Part shown: positions 22,201 to 34,740 of the stretch, piece by piece
Numbering within the stretch: position 1 is the stretch's first letter
Layout of the letters: each line of letters opens with the position of its first letter
NCBI RefSeq assembly: GCF_003144115.1
Contig: NW_020312002.1
Coordinates: 600,859 to 664,858 of the forward strand
Reading direction: 5' to 3'
DNA: 64,000 nucleotides
From: Tilletiopsis washingtonensis
Lineage: Eukaryota > Basidiomycota > Exobasidiomycetes > Entylomatales
Notes under the pieces: generated by a model
What the model saw: only the letters and a program-made list of their open reading frames with translations
The model's database searches: none
Told to the model about the DNA's origin: nothing
Program-made: the position numbers and the translations under genes

Positions 22201-24761
22201 AGGCGCTGCGCACGGAGCTGGTCGAGACGCGTCAAGACATCGAGCAAGAGCGCAGCCAGCAGAACGAGAAGATAGAGCAGCTGCACAGCGCGCGAGACTC
22301 GCTGCAAGCTGAGCTGCAGAGTGTGCGTCGGCAGCTCGAAGACGCCAACGCCGCCGCTGCCTCGTCCGAGCCAGAGCTGCACAGCCTCCGTGACGCTGCA
22401 TCTGCCCTCTCGGAAGCCCAAGCCCAAGCTGCTGCTCTGCGCGACGACTGCGATGCGACGAAGCGCGAGCTCGACGGTGTGCGCGAGGCTCTCGACTCGC
22501 AGCACCGGCTCGCCGAGCAGGCTCTCGAGCAGCAGTTCCAGCTGGAGTCGACTGTCGCTCAGCTGCGCGAGGAGCTCAACGAGGCTGTCAGCCGCGCGCA
22601 AGAAGGCGAGTCGGCAGCTGCCCGGGTCTTCGAGCTCGAAGAGACCATCAAGGTGCAAGCTCTCGATCTCGAGCGTGCACGCGGCGAGGCGGAGGCCGCC
22701 GAGGACCTCCGGATCGAGCTTCGCACGGCCGAAGCGTTGCAAAACTCGAAGACCTTCGAGGTGACGGCGGCACTCGAGCGCGTGACGCGCCTTCGCGCAG
22801 AGTCGGCAGACGAGAAGGAGGCTCTGGAGACCCGTCTGGACGAGAGCGAGTTCGCGCGGACAGAGGCCGAGGCGTCCCTCGAGGAGCTCCGCCACCAGCT
22901 GCAGGATCTGCCGCAGCTTCGAGCTGAGCGCGAGCAGAGCCAGCAGAGGGTGCAAGTGCTCTCCGACGAGATCGCCTCTCTGCGTGAGCAACAGCATGAA
23001 CAAGAGCAAGGCCAGGCAACGCAGGTCGACGAGCTACACCGAGCTGTGGAGGAGGCGCAGGACGCACTAGCACACGAGCGCGCCGCCCGAAACTCGACGC
23101 AAGAAGAGATCGCTGCCACCGTCGCTTCTCACCGCGCCGAGATCAAGGATCTCAGGCGTCAACTCGAGGCAGCTCAGGATGAGGCGAGCCAAGGTAGCGA
23201 GGAGCTGCGCGAGTCCAGACGCGCTTTGACGAGCCAAGTTGCCGATCTGAACGCTCGTCTGAGCGAGACAGAGGCACTCCTGCGCTCCGAGCGGGCCGCG
23301 CAGCAAGGAGCACGCGACGACGCTGTGCAGGCTTCGCGCATGCTTCGCGAGATGGAGGCGTCCCTCAAGAGCGAGACCAGTGCGCGGGGCCAGCTGAAGG
23401 CCAAGCATGCCGAGCTGGAGCACCAGTATGCGCAGCTGCTCAACAGCATCTCCGAGCTGGAGGCGCACGACAGCGCGCAGGCTCAGCTCCTTCGCGACGA
23501 GCAGCACGCGCACGCCGCAACTCGGCAGCGTCTGTCACAGCAAGACCAGGAGCTCTCGCACGCGCAGAGCCTGCGCGACGACGAGAGAATCAACGAGGCC
23601 GAGGCCGCAAGGAACGAGGCTCTGCACCTCGCCGATGAGATGCAAGCTCGGCTGGCTGCGCTTGAGGCAGAGTTGGAGGAGCTGCGTGCGCGCAACAAGG
23701 TGCTCGATGGCCAGGCGTCCGACGCGAGCTTCGCCATCAGCAAGCTCAACAAGGCCAAGGAGCGGCTCGAGGAGGACAACACCAACTATAGCATCGCCCT
23801 GTGAGTGACCCTCGCCGCGCGGCTGCGCTTCTGCGCTGACTTGCTTCGCCTTCTCAGATCTGCCAAGCAACAAGAGCTCAGCCTGCTGAAGCGCAACACG
23901 CCTCGCATTTCGAGTGCTACGCCCGCATCGCAGGCGCAGCACACACGGGCGAGCCAGTCGGCTGCCGAAGAGTCAGAGTCAGGCGACGACTTGCCCGTGC
24001 TCGAGCGCGGCCCGGCTGCGTTCAAGGGCACGCGGCGGCGCCTGACGACGGACCCTGCGCAGCATCCGGTGCGACGCAGCGTCGCTACCCGCAGCAGCAC
24101 CAGCGTGGTCGCGAGCGATCCGGTGGCGCCGCAAGCGAGCACGTCGCCAGTCGGAGCCATGGGCCCGCCGACAGCCCGGCCGTCTGCACGGTGCATCTCC
24201 GTCGTCGTCAAGCCAGAGGCGGGCAGCAGCAGGAAATCCGTCTCGCGCCCGTCATCCGTCACCAGCAGCTCGTCGATGACGCGTGTCGACGAGGGCACGC
24301 CCAAGGTCCACGCGCCGTCTGCAGCCAGCGTCGCGCGTGCGGCACGCCGCGAGAGCATCTCCAGTGCGACGCCGGTCTCGCGCAGCAGCTCGCGCGCCGA
24401 CATGTCAGGCCCGCAGCGCACGCCGCTGGCGTCGGCAAGCAGCAACACAAGCCTGCAGAGCGTCGCTGCCACGTCTCGCCCTGCGCTGGGCGCTCGCCGC
24501 GCGTCAGTCACCAAGGAGACGGCGTCCCTGTCGCAGTCCAATGGCAGCCTGGCGCGCAGCTACGACGGCCCCATGGAGCTGTCCGAGCTGACGCTCTCGA
24601 CCAACTCGCGCCGCGGCGCGTCCGACAAGGAGAATGCGGCGGCCCTCGCGGCACTGCCCGCTGCGCCCAAGGGCGTGCCCGGCAGCGGCTCCAAGCTCGG
24701 CGGCTCCGAGTTCCTCGAGCGTCGCGCGGCTGCTCGACGCCAGTCCATGCTTCCTGCCTGA
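19217..24761 (+). CDS. Large coiled-coil protein, 1807 aa
   Basis: Function not recognised; the build suggests a cytoskeletal, spindle-pole or septation scaffold (inference). Three exons: 19217-19670, 19735-23800, 23858-24761 (5424 nt, in frame). Residues 1-760 are disordered, Ser/Pro/Thr-rich and full of SP/TP sites that suit CDK control. Residues about 760-1520 form an almost unbroken coiled coil with Leu/Glu/Arg/Gln heptads. The tail is again Ser-rich, with basic patches. A KEN box (SDKENAAA) sits near the C-terminus, a known APC/C degron type, and another DQEN occurs early. No motor, GRIP, CH or PH domain was seen. Convergent with PDI1 (about 200 bp between stops). Confidence 0.88.
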
Positions 24762-24963
24762 GAGCCACAGTCATGTATACCCTCCCTGAATGCTCATCAT
24801 GTGCACAGCTCGTCATGCAGACCGCAGTGTAGTGATTGGCATTGCGAAGTCAGATCGCGTTGTCAGACCACTCGTGACGCGCCAGCGCGCAGCGTGTGCG
24901 AGCTGGAGCCCATCCAGCCGCCTCCTTTCCCGCCGTTCCCTTCCTTGACAACAAGCAGGCTGC

Positions 24964-26996
24964 TTAGAGCTGAGAGGGTGTGGGGTCAGCGTGGGCTGCG
25001 CGCGCAGAGGGCCGGAGCGCTGCTCACCTCCTCGTGCTTCGGCTTCTCGTGCTGCTCGGCCTCGGTCTTGGCCGCCGTGCTGTTGACGGCGCTGGGGTCG
25101 ACCTTGACATCGTTCTTGGCGTTGAGCGAGATGAACTCGACGAAGCCCTCGATGGTGCGGTCGCCGTTGAAGTCGAGCCACTCGCGGCCGCCGGCGGGCT
25201 TGAACTTGATCGTCGGGAAGCTCTGCACCTGGAAGCCGGCCGACGGCGGAATGTCGTTCGTCGTTGCGTCCATCTTGGCAATCGTGATCTTGTCCTTGAT
25301 CGAGGCGTAGCGCTCGCCGAGCGTGTCCCACGTGGGCGCCAGCTTCTTGCAGTGGCCGCACCACGGCGCGTAGAACTCGACGAGCACGTCCTTCTTGTCG
25401 TCGTACACGATCTTGTCGAACTCGTCGGCCACGAGCACGTGCACGGGGCCCGTCTGCTCCTGAATGGGCTCCGACTTGATCGAGGCGACGAGCTTGCCGC
25501 CGACGAAGTCCTCGACGAAGCTGGCAATGGCCTTGCCGGCGTCCGAGCCGAGCTTCTCGAGCGGGAACTTCTGGCCGCCCTGGATGTCCTGGATGGCACT
25601 GCAGGATCGAGTCAGCACTCGCACCTCGCGGCAACCTTCTTTGCGTGCGCAACTCACAAGGCGGGCCACGACTCGCCCGCGAGGTTCAGCGACTTGGCGT
25701 GGTTGACAAACTTGTCGGCGTCAATCCAGACAAAGTTGACCTTGCCGCGGTACTTCTGCGCCGTCTCGCGGATTGCCTTGAGGTCGGCGTCCTTGTTGGC
25801 GCCGTTGACCTCGGTGAAGTAGTAGGCCAGCGGGATACCCGCCTCGGCGTACGTCATGAAGTTCTCCGGGCCCACCTCGTCGACGAGAGGCACGCTCTGC
25901 GCCTTGAGGAAGTCCTCGAGGCCCTCCTCGTCGTCAATCGGGCCCGTGTACTTGATCTCGGGCTCGTCAAACGAGCGGTAGAGCACGACGGCCGGCGGCG
26001 TGACGCCGGCAGCCTTGGCCGCCTCGGCGTCGGCCACGTGGCCGAACACGTACGCGTCGCGGTGCTTGTCGGCGACCTTGGAGAAGGTCGAGAGGTGGCT
26101 CGACTGCTCGGGCAGGTACGCGACCGCCACGACGCGGTCCTTCGTCTTGAAGTCAGCCAGCTCGGCGGCCGACACCTTCGAGAGCGAGGGCAGAGCCTGC
26201 CTGAGAAGCGCGCGCGCAAGTCAGCACGCTGCCTCGAGCATGGCGTGTGCGCGCGCGCGAGCTGCGCGCATAGATCCGCAGCGCCTGCGCGCGCGAATCA
26301 CACTCACTTCTTCATGTAGCTGATGATGCCATCAGCCTTGCGCGGGCCCGTGTACTCGGCGGGCGTGCCGTTGCGGAAGACCTTGAGGGTGCTGCGTGGC
26401 GGAGCGCGTGAGCAAGAGAGGCGCGAGAGAGAGACGCATGACTCTGCCCGGCAGCACTGGCAGCGCGCACCAAGAGCGCTCTGCCTCGCCGTCGCAACTA
26501 GCGCAGAGCAGCGCGCGTCTCGACTCCAGCGCAGCCCACCTCGCCACAGGCACCTCACAGCGCGCACACTCACGGGTAGCCCTGGATGTCCTGCGAGGCG
26601 CACAGGTCCTCCTCGACAGTGCAGTCGACCTTGGCGATCTTGATTGGCGGGCTCTCCTTGAGCAGGGCGGTGGCCGACTCCTCGTACTGGCGAGGGATGT
26701 GAGCTTCGTGGGCGATGCAGCGGCACAGCGGCCACTCACGTGCGGCGCGAGGGCCTTGCAGTGGCCACACCACGGCGCGAAGAACTCGACGAGGATGAGC
26801 GGCTGCAGCAGAGTGTGAGCATGCTGGCGGCCGCGGCTGAGCACCACGCGCGGCGCACCTCGGGGTCGACGACGCTCTTGAACGAGTCCTTGCTGAGGTT
26901 GATCACGTCGGACGTGTCGTGGGCACAGGCGACGCCAGCAAGGGTGGCGGCCGTGGCGGCCGTGGCGAGCAGGGCGGAACGGGACGGGAAACGCAT
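24964..26996 (-). CDS. PDI1: Protein disulfide isomerase, 505 aa
   Basis: Makes and reshuffles disulfides in proteins folding in the ER lumen. Seven coding exons: 26859-26996, 26740-26802, 26574-26686, 26308-26391, 25658-26200, 25028-25598, 24964-24969 (1518 nt, in frame). A signal peptide (1-25, ending VACA) is followed by thioredoxin domain a with WCGHC (C58/C61), non-catalytic domains b and b', and domain a' with WCGHC (C394/C397). The C-terminus is KHEEL, a variant of the HDEL/KDEL retrieval signal. The last coding exon holds only the final Leu codon and the stop, so the retention signal is completed only after the last intron is removed. It is divergent from CDC24 across 4 kb. Confidence 0.96.
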
Positions 26997-29900
26997 GGCG
27001 GAGAGAGAGGGGTGGTGTGGTGAGAAGGAAGGCGAGGCGGCCAGCTGCTGCTCAGGAGTTGGCAGCAGGTGGCGGCCACGCTGGCTGTGCTGCGCGGCCG
27101 TGTGCCTTGCCACGTCCGCCGGCCGGCGTGCGGTGGTGCTTCGCTTCGCTCTTGGCTGCTGCTCCCGTGGCTGCGCTTGCGGCGGCGAGGACCCCGGCCG
27201 AAGGCTTCCCGCGCCGAAGCCCGGGCACTGGAGCAGTCTACTGCTCGCCGGCGCAAGGCACGGTCCACGTCGCGCCGCGCACGGGGCCGTGCCGTGGCGC
27301 GCGCCACGTAGGCGCGCGGCGCGAGGGCGGCAGCAGCGCAGCCAGCGGGGAGCAGCCAAGCTCACCTCCGTCTCCTTGCACCCCCAACTCGGACTTGGTG
27401 CGTGGCACGCTCGGAGTCTGCGCGATGAGGAGGAGGTGCTGCACTCCGGGAGTGCACTCATCTGGCGAAGCACAGGCTGCAGCGCGGCAGGCGGCACGAG
27501 GAGCTGTCGCCGGCGGGCGGCCCTCGCACCTCTTTCGGCCGCAAGCGGCGCGCTGTCTAGGGACGCTTGCGGTCGAGACTCCTTCGCAGGCGTGGGACTG
27601 GCTCACCCTCTGTCGCCTGGACGCTCGTGGGCAACCACAGCAGACGACTGCCTGGGTTCCTCGCAAGCCGGGAGATGAGCTGAAGTCTAGTCTGGCTAAG
27701 CAGGCACAGCGAGCCCCTTGTTCACATTTTGCATGCAAAAGCTCTGTCCTCAGCATCAGGCGCTGGGCGTACGGCGCGTTGAAGACGGGACATGTCGCAT
27801 GCGAGCCGACCACTCGTCCGCAGCGAGCAGGAGGTCAAATGGCCGCTTGCAAAGCCTGCGGCTGCTCCTACTCGTCCGGGGGCCCTACGCACCTTCTTGC
27901 GATGAAAAGGTAGCAGCCCTGAGAGCGGCTTGTGCGACGGTCAGCCGTCTGCCAGGGTCAACTCGGCGGTGCGGTCGAGCTCTCACCTCGCGCACTGCTA
28001 ACTCAGACCTGCACACCTGAGCGGTGCTGGCTGCAAACCTCTCAGGATCCGTTCTGTCACGTGAAGGAGGTGCCGGCACTTTCATCCGTGACAGCGGCGC
28101 AACGGACGCAGATGCGTGCACCTGGACGCATGTGCAAGCGTGTGCTAGCGTCGATGCGGTGCTTTAGCACCTGGGCAAGCCTCTGCATCCTGCACGTCCG
28201 TGCACGCCGCAGCATCAGCATGCTCAATCGCCGCGCCGTCCATGTGCCAGTCCGACCTTCGGGAGCGCCAAGCTGCCCTTAGGCTTGTGGAGCCATGCTC
28301 TCGTAGCCCCGGCTGCCACACGTCACGAGGCGGAGCGAGGCCGTGCGCGAGGGACAGCCTCTTCGAGCCGGCCACGTGGCTCACACGTCGCCCCGCCTTG
28401 GTCAACTTCCGCTCGCGGAAGAAGCGCAGGCGTCTCTGCAAGCTCGAGCGGCGCTGCTGCCGCCTTCTGTGCATCTGATAGGGCGCCGGCCCGGGGTGGG
28501 GATAGGCCCGCTGGAGCGCCACGCGGCGTCGGCGTCGGCCTTCTCACGCGAGCTGTCCCGCGGAAAGAGGTGGCTCCTCGCTTCTCAAGCATCTGGCGCC
28601 GCCGCCAGCCCAAGCGCAACGGCCTGCGGAAGCTCGGCGAAATGCGACTTCACAGAGGACGGCAAGAGATGGCGACTGCGCCTCTGCGGCGGCAACGCCA
28701 GATGGTAGCCATGCTGATTGGCGCTGGCGGGGCACAGCACTTCGAGCCGGCTACGGCTGCGAGTTGCGGAAGAGCGAAGGCCGCACCACGTTCTGCGCCC
28801 TGAATCATCGCTGCGCCCACCGCCTTGCATCGGCGACCGTCCCGATGCTGCGACGTGCCCGCGGACAAGGGGCCGAGGGAGCGGGAGGCGTGCACGACGT
28901 GAGGCGTCGCAGCCTCGGGCTTTGCGAGCGCGTTCTTGCCTGCAGCGACCCCTCTCGCGTTCTTCGGCTGCCTGCCCGCTCCTCGTGGCGCTAGCAAGGT
29001 GCAAACCTCCTTCCGCCCGCTGCTCTGCACCCCTCTGCAAGCAGCAGCCACCACGACCGTGTACAGAGAGTGGCTCGCTGCGCCGGACCCCCGTTTGGCG
29101 CCGCACGATGATGGCGCCGTCGCGGTCGTGTCTTGCGCGGCGCAGCGCACCCCCTGATGATGAGCTGCCGTCTGCTGCTGCTTCTGCCGGCTGCTCGGCT
29201 TCGCTGCTTCTGTTAGCCGCTGTGCTCTGCGTTGCCGCCGCTGCTGCTGCCGCACCTTTCGCCGCTGCGGCAGCCTGCATCCTGCAGCTGCAAGGCCCCT
29301 CATTCAGCCCAGCCTGCAGGCGCAAGCATGCTTGCTTCTTCCTCTTCCATTCGCCCGCACCCATCGTTTTGGCTGTTGATGCCTCTTCATGTCGCCCGAA
29401 GCGGGCCACTCGCAGCTGAAGCACGACTTGCGTGCCTATATCGGCACAGGCCCGTGCCGGCCACCGGCTGATGAAGCATCCGACAGGCGACGGCGAGAGT
29501 GTGCTGCCCGAAGGAGCGGAGCCGCGGCTGATGCCGCTGGCGCTGCCGCGCTGCCTGATGCTGCCGCTGTGCGCCTGCCAGTCGCTCCTTCCCGCCGGCG
29601 CTAGTGAAGATCCATAGATGACGAGCACGGCCACTTGAGGCGCCACTTCCGCCGCTGCGAGTGCTGGCGTGGCTCCTAAAGGCGCCGACAGAGAAGAAGC
29701 CAGCCGCGCTGCCCCGCTGCGAGGGAAAGGAAGAGAGGGCCGCCGCGCTGGTGCTGTCGGAGCTACGCTACGCTGCGCTGCGCCAGATTCGAGGGTGGGG
29801 AGCGCAGCCTGGCGGCGGAGCGCGGCGGTGCAGCAGCCGGTGCAGCGCGCGCTGCAGACGCAGACGCAGCGCATCGCAGCAGCTGCGCCTCGGAGGCGGG

Positions 29901-30985
29901 CGCATGAGGGCACCTCGCGAGGCGCTGCAGCTGCTGCCCGCCTCCATCGATCCCGGGCACGGCGCCGGCCGATGCGCCGCGGGGGGCGCGTGCTCGCATC
30001 TCGCTGTGCCGCCGCAAAATACGCTTGGAGGCGTGACAGACGGCGGCTGCCGTGCTGCTGCTGCTGTGCCCTGCGCCGCCCTTGCGCTTGCGAGGCATCC
30101 AGCAGCCGCTGCAGCGTGCCTGCACTCCGCGGCGCTGCTCTCGTGCCTGCCTCGCCCGCCGCGCTGGCCCCTCTCTGGCGCGCCCCTGCGCTGATGCCGC
30201 CGTACCGCGGCGCCGCCTCCGCCCGCCGCCGGCTCTCGCGCATCGGTCGGTGTGTAGACGCAGCGACGCAGCGACGCAGCGGCCGCGGCAGCGTCCGGCG
30301 CCGTTGCGACGGGCGAGGGCGCGCTTCCATCTCCCGCTCACCCCTTCCACCCGCACCCCCACCCTCCGCTCCCTCTCGCCGGCGCCGCGCTGGCCTCTGT
30401 CCCGTCTCCGAGCCTCTTGGCGCGCTGTGTCATATTGCGCCCGCGCCGCTGCTGCCTCGCGTGTGTGTGCGTGCGCCGTGCGTGTCGTGTTGCGCGTCGA
30501 GCTGCGCTCCGGCCGCGCCTGTCTCTCGCGCCCACGCTCCGGCACCGCAGCGCCGAGCCCTTCTCTCCACGAGCGCTGAGCGCCATCTCTCTCCGGCTCG
30601 TCCCTCACTTTCTCGCCCTCTCCGTCTTCGTCTCTCCGCCGCAGCGCCTGCGCTCGTGCTGCCTTCCAGCGCAGCCTCGCGCGCCTGCGATCCCCTTGTC
30701 CGCACCCCGCGCGTGCGCCTGCTGCAGCCGGCCTCTGCACCCGCGCTCGAGCCCCTCTGCGCGCCCGCGCCAGCGGCACCGGCGCTCCTCGTCTGCGCCT
30801 CTCGCCTCAAGAGGCAGTGCGCGGCTGACACAGCTCCGCGCCGGCTCCTAGCTCTGCACCTGCCGGTCCGGGACCTCTAGCTCGCTGCTGCGTGCACACG
30901 CCGCTCGTCGCCCGCAAGTGCTGCCAGCGACCAGCGTCCGCACACGGCGGACTGCTTGCCTTGCGGCACGTCTCGGCCTCAGAGC
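26997..30985. other. Gene desert between divergent PDI1 and CDC24
   Basis: About 4 kb without a recognisable gene. GCA/TGC-rich and stop-poor like 414-5234. It holds long chance ORFs on both strands (581 codons at 28585-30330 minus; 403 codons at 29669-30880 plus) with Arg/Ala/Cys-rich products and no domain. The first 150 bp next to PDI1 are purine-rich on the plus strand, that is, C/T-rich in the PDI1 direction. From about 30320 to 30660 the plus strand is C/T-rich, which marks the likely CDC24 promoter and leader. A 14-bp perfect palindrome sits at 27727. Confidence 0.6.
27727..27740. repeat. 14-bp perfect palindrome
   Basis: TTTTGCATGCAAAA is its own reverse complement. It stands in GC-rich, A/T-poor DNA in the middle of the PDI1-CDC24 desert. 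It could be a dimeric protein-binding site; nothing else supports this. Confidence 0.5.
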
Positions 30986-33900
30986 ATGGCCGTGACGACT
31001 GCCTCGGCGTTCAGACCCACACGCAAACAGAGCAGCGGAGCGCTTGCGGCCTTCACCGACACCGACATGCTCTCTCCCTCAGGCGTGCCCAGCATGACGT
31101 CCTACGGCGACCCGGTTGCGCCCTCGTATGCACGCAACGGCACGCCGGGCAGCGCCGGGCCCAGCCGGCCCTCCTTTGGCGCAGCAGGCGGCCCGAGCAG
31201 CGCAGACGGCGGCATCGGCGCCAGCCTCATGTCCGGGCCCGGCGGCTCGCTGCTGATGAACGGCGCGCCGCAGGCGGCCAACACGATTGGCAACAAGCCG
31301 GCCGTGGCGGGCAGCAGCCTGTACCAGGCGTGCTTGGCACTGCGCGACCGCCTGTGGTGCGTGCAGGGCTTTGGCGAGAACTACCTCTCCGAGGCGCTCT
31401 CGACGCCCAGCACGCCCGCCACGCCGTCGCCCTCGGCGAGCGAGCCCGCGGCCAGCCGGCCGATCTCGAGCTTCGACCCTGTGACGCAGCTGTGGCAGCT
31501 CTTCCGCCTCGGCGCGCCGCTCTGCGCGCTCTTCAACCACCTGAAGCCCAACACGGCGCTCACGATCAATCCGGACGCGAACCGCAGCAACGCAAACGAG
31601 TGCAAGAAGCAGGTGGCCAAGTTCATCATTGCGCTGCAGAACGAGCTGCAGTGGGACCCGGATGACTGCTTCACTGTCTCGCAGCTGTACTTGAACGATA
31701 CCAACGGCTTCGTCAAGGTGCGCTGCTCCGTGGCTTGTATGCGCCGCGTTTGCTGACACGCGTGACAGGTGGTGCGCACGATCTCGAAGCTGCTCGACAT
31801 CTTCGAGGCGCGCGGCCTGCTGACGGCGCCGGCGCACGCGCCTTCGGCCTCTGCCGACGTGCTGGAGAAGCCGAGCGACGACCGGGCGTGGATTGTGCGC
31901 GAGCTGCTCGACACGGAGCGCAAGTACGTGCAGGACCTGGAGGTGATGCAGAACTATGCGCGCGCGCTGGGCCAGCACGACATCCTGCCGCCCGACACGA
32001 TCCACGCGCTGTTCGGCAACCTCAACACGTTGGTGGATGTCAATCGGCGCTTCTTGATCTGTGTGGAGGAAAACGCGCGGCGGCCTGCTGATGAGCAGCA
32101 CTTTGGTCATGTGTTCCAGACGATGGTGCGTGGTGCGGGCGCCTCTTGCACTCGCACAGCAGCTCACGCGATGCGTCCCTCTCGCAGGAGAGCGACTTCT
32201 CGGTGTACGAGCCGTTCTGCGCAAACTACGCGCAGGCGCTGGACATCATCACTGCCGAGGCACACAACATCACAGTGCGTGCTGCCGTTGCGCCTGCTGC
32301 TCTGCACATGCTGACACACGCGCTACAGCGGCTGCGTGGGCTGCCGGCTGCTGAGGGGTGCTACCTCGACCCGTCGTACGAGCTGCCGACATTCCTGATC
32401 AAGCCGGTGCAGCGCATCTGCAAATACCCGCTGCTGCTCGAGCAGCTGCAGAAGAAGACGTCGCCCGACGCGCCCTACTACCAGGAGCTCGTCGACGGCA
32501 TCCACGTCATCCGCCGCATCACCGACAAGGTCAACGAGACGCGGCGCCTGCAGGAGAACATCCAAATCGTGCGCGAGCTCGAGCTGCGCGTCGAGGACTG
32601 GAAGGGGCACAACATCAACACGTTTGGCCCGCTGCTGCTCTCCGACGTGTTCCTCGTCGCCAAGAGCGACACGGAGCGCGAGTACCACGTGTACCTGTTC
32701 GAGAAGATCCTGCTCTGCTGCAAGGAGATTCTACCGAACCAGCCCAAGAAGAACTCGAAGAGCAACAGCCTGCTCAAGCAGAAGACAACGGCCGCGCAGA
32801 CGCCGCCCGGCAAGAAGCCAAAGACGAGCCTGCAGCTCAAGGGCCGCATCTTCATCAACAACGTGACGCACGCCAAGGCGCACAACAAGACGGCTTGTGA
32901 GTGCTTGCTGCTTGGGACGACGCTGGCCCGCAGCGCTGACGCCTCGGCTCCAGCGGTCATGGGACAGCCCGGCGGCTCGCACGCGCTGCAGGTCTGGTGG
33001 CGCGGCGACGTCGACCAAGAGTCGTTCAGCCTGCGCTGCAAGAACGAGGAGCAGCTCAAGCAGTGGCAGCTCGCGGTGAACAAGCTCATCGACGAGGTCA
33101 ACATCCGCCGGCAGCACGTCGCGGCGCACTTCAGCCAGTCTGGCGCCATGTCGCCGGCCAACATGGCTGGACTGCACGGGCGCCGCAACACGGGCAACTC
33201 GTCGCACTTCCCGCAGACGCCGCTCTCCGAGATCGCGCCGTCGTTCCCGTTCCTGCGCACCGACAGCCAGATGAGCCACCGCACGCGCCTCGAGAGCGAC
33301 GACATGGACAGCGACCAGATCGAGGGTGTGCGGGACATGGCCGAGGGCATGTCTCTCAACGGCCACTCGACTGGCGGGCGCATGACGCCGCTGGGTGGCC
33401 GATATTCCACGCCGGCGGAGCAGCGGGAGCCGCCGTACCAGCAGGGAGAGGGCTCGCGGCCGCGCGCTCGGACGGAGGACCAGGACAGCTCGCTGATGAC
33501 GCAGTGGCGCTCCAACTCGCCCGCCATGGCGCCGCCGCTGCCGCGGCCGTCGCACGCCAACGGCTCGGCGCAAGCGATGGAGCAGCGGCAGCGCGAGCAC
33601 GAGCACCAGCTGCGCAAGGCGTCGAGCAGCCGCCAGCTGCGGCAGCCGGGCTATCCTGCGCCGCACACGAGCAGCGGCTATCCGCGCCCGCCGCGGCACG
33701 GCGACTCGACCTCGCCCACGGATCCCGACATGCCAGACGACATCACGGGCCGTGCGCGCGCAGACTCGTCGGCCATGGGCCGGGCGCAGTCTGATGCCGG
33801 GCAGCATCTGCGCAACCGGTCGGCGAGTAACCCGATGGCGTTCAATCCAAACGCCGTCAACGAGATGCCGCCGCCGGTGCCGCGAGCGCCGTACCCAGCA

Positions 33901-34401
33901 CATTTGGTCAACCACGGCAACGGAGAGCACGGCATGCATCGACAGCCACATCTCGGCTCCGACAAGCGCTTCAGCTCGTCCAGCACATCCACGCTCGATT
34001 CGACGCACTCGCTCGGCTCGCTGCGCGGCTCGACGGCCGCCAGCTCGCCGATCACGCACGCGCCCGCCTCGACGCGCTCGACGGCCAACTCGACGCCGAC
34101 GCAACAGGCGCAGCGCTACTCGAACTCCAACGCCGTCAAGCTCTCGGTGCGCTTCGGCGAGGACCGCTTCGTGGTCGTCGTGCTGGCGTCGATCAACCTC
34201 GTCGGCCTGCTGGAGAAGGTGACGAAGAAGGTGCGCGTCATCAGCGGCCGCAAGCTCGACGGCGTGGCACTGCGCGTGCGCTACATCGACGAGGACGGCG
34301 ACAAGATCCTCATGCACGACGACGAGGACGTGCAGATGGCCTTTGAGCTGGGCCGCCAGTCGGGCACCGACGTCGAGCTCGTTGTCACCACCACTGCGTA
34401 G
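30986..34401 (+). CDS. CDC24: Rho guanine nucleotide exchange factor Cdc24, 1063 aa
   Basis: Exchanges GDP for GTP on Cdc42 (and probably Rac1) at sites of polar growth. Five exons: 30986-31717, 31769-32125, 32188-32274, 32329-32896, 32954-34401 (3192 nt, in frame). Order of domains: Cdc24-type calponin homology region (about 115-245), DH/RhoGEF domain (about 284-470, starting AWIVRELLDTERKYVQDLE), PH domain (about 490-640), a long Ser/Pro/Gly-rich linker, and a C-terminal PB1 domain (about 977-1061) with the acidic OPCA piece YIDEDGDKILMHDDED, which in yeast binds Bem1. The start is the ATG at 30986; the frame is open further upstream but has no earlier ATG close by. The last exon codes the end of PH, the linker and PB1. 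Confidence 0.96.
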
Positions 34402-34740
34402 TCGCCGCGTGTCACATGCGTTCCCTCTCTCTCTCCGCGTCACCCTCACATTCCTCGCCGCGCCGGGCCGCCGCCTTGCGGGGCCCTGTCAGCAGGCCTC
34501 TCTGTCGCTCGCCATTCACCCCTCTCTCTTCATCGCGGCGCCCTTTCGCGTCTCCCTTCGAGCTGAAGCGCAACGTTCCTGGCCTCACCATTCGCCGTCA
34601 CCTCCTCCGCTGCGCGCTCCCTCCTGCCAGCTGCCGACGCGGGCTATGTACCTCACACACTCGTTGCACACCCCCTCACACACACATGAATGGCCATGCG
34701 CGTCGTCACCGGAAGCAGCAGCATTACAGAGTCGCTTGTA
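34402..34740. other. Convergent intergenic, CDC24 / LCL3
   Basis: A 339-bp 3'-to-3' spacer, rich in CT and CA steps (CTCTCTCTC near 34426; CACACACAC near 34678). Fits overlapping 3' UTRs. No gene seen. Confidence 0.5.

Noticed and set aside
28585-30880. Overlapping ORFs of 581 (minus) and 403 (plus) codons in the second desert
   Set aside because: No motif and no codon bias, and they overlap on opposite strands; typical chance ORFs of this composition.
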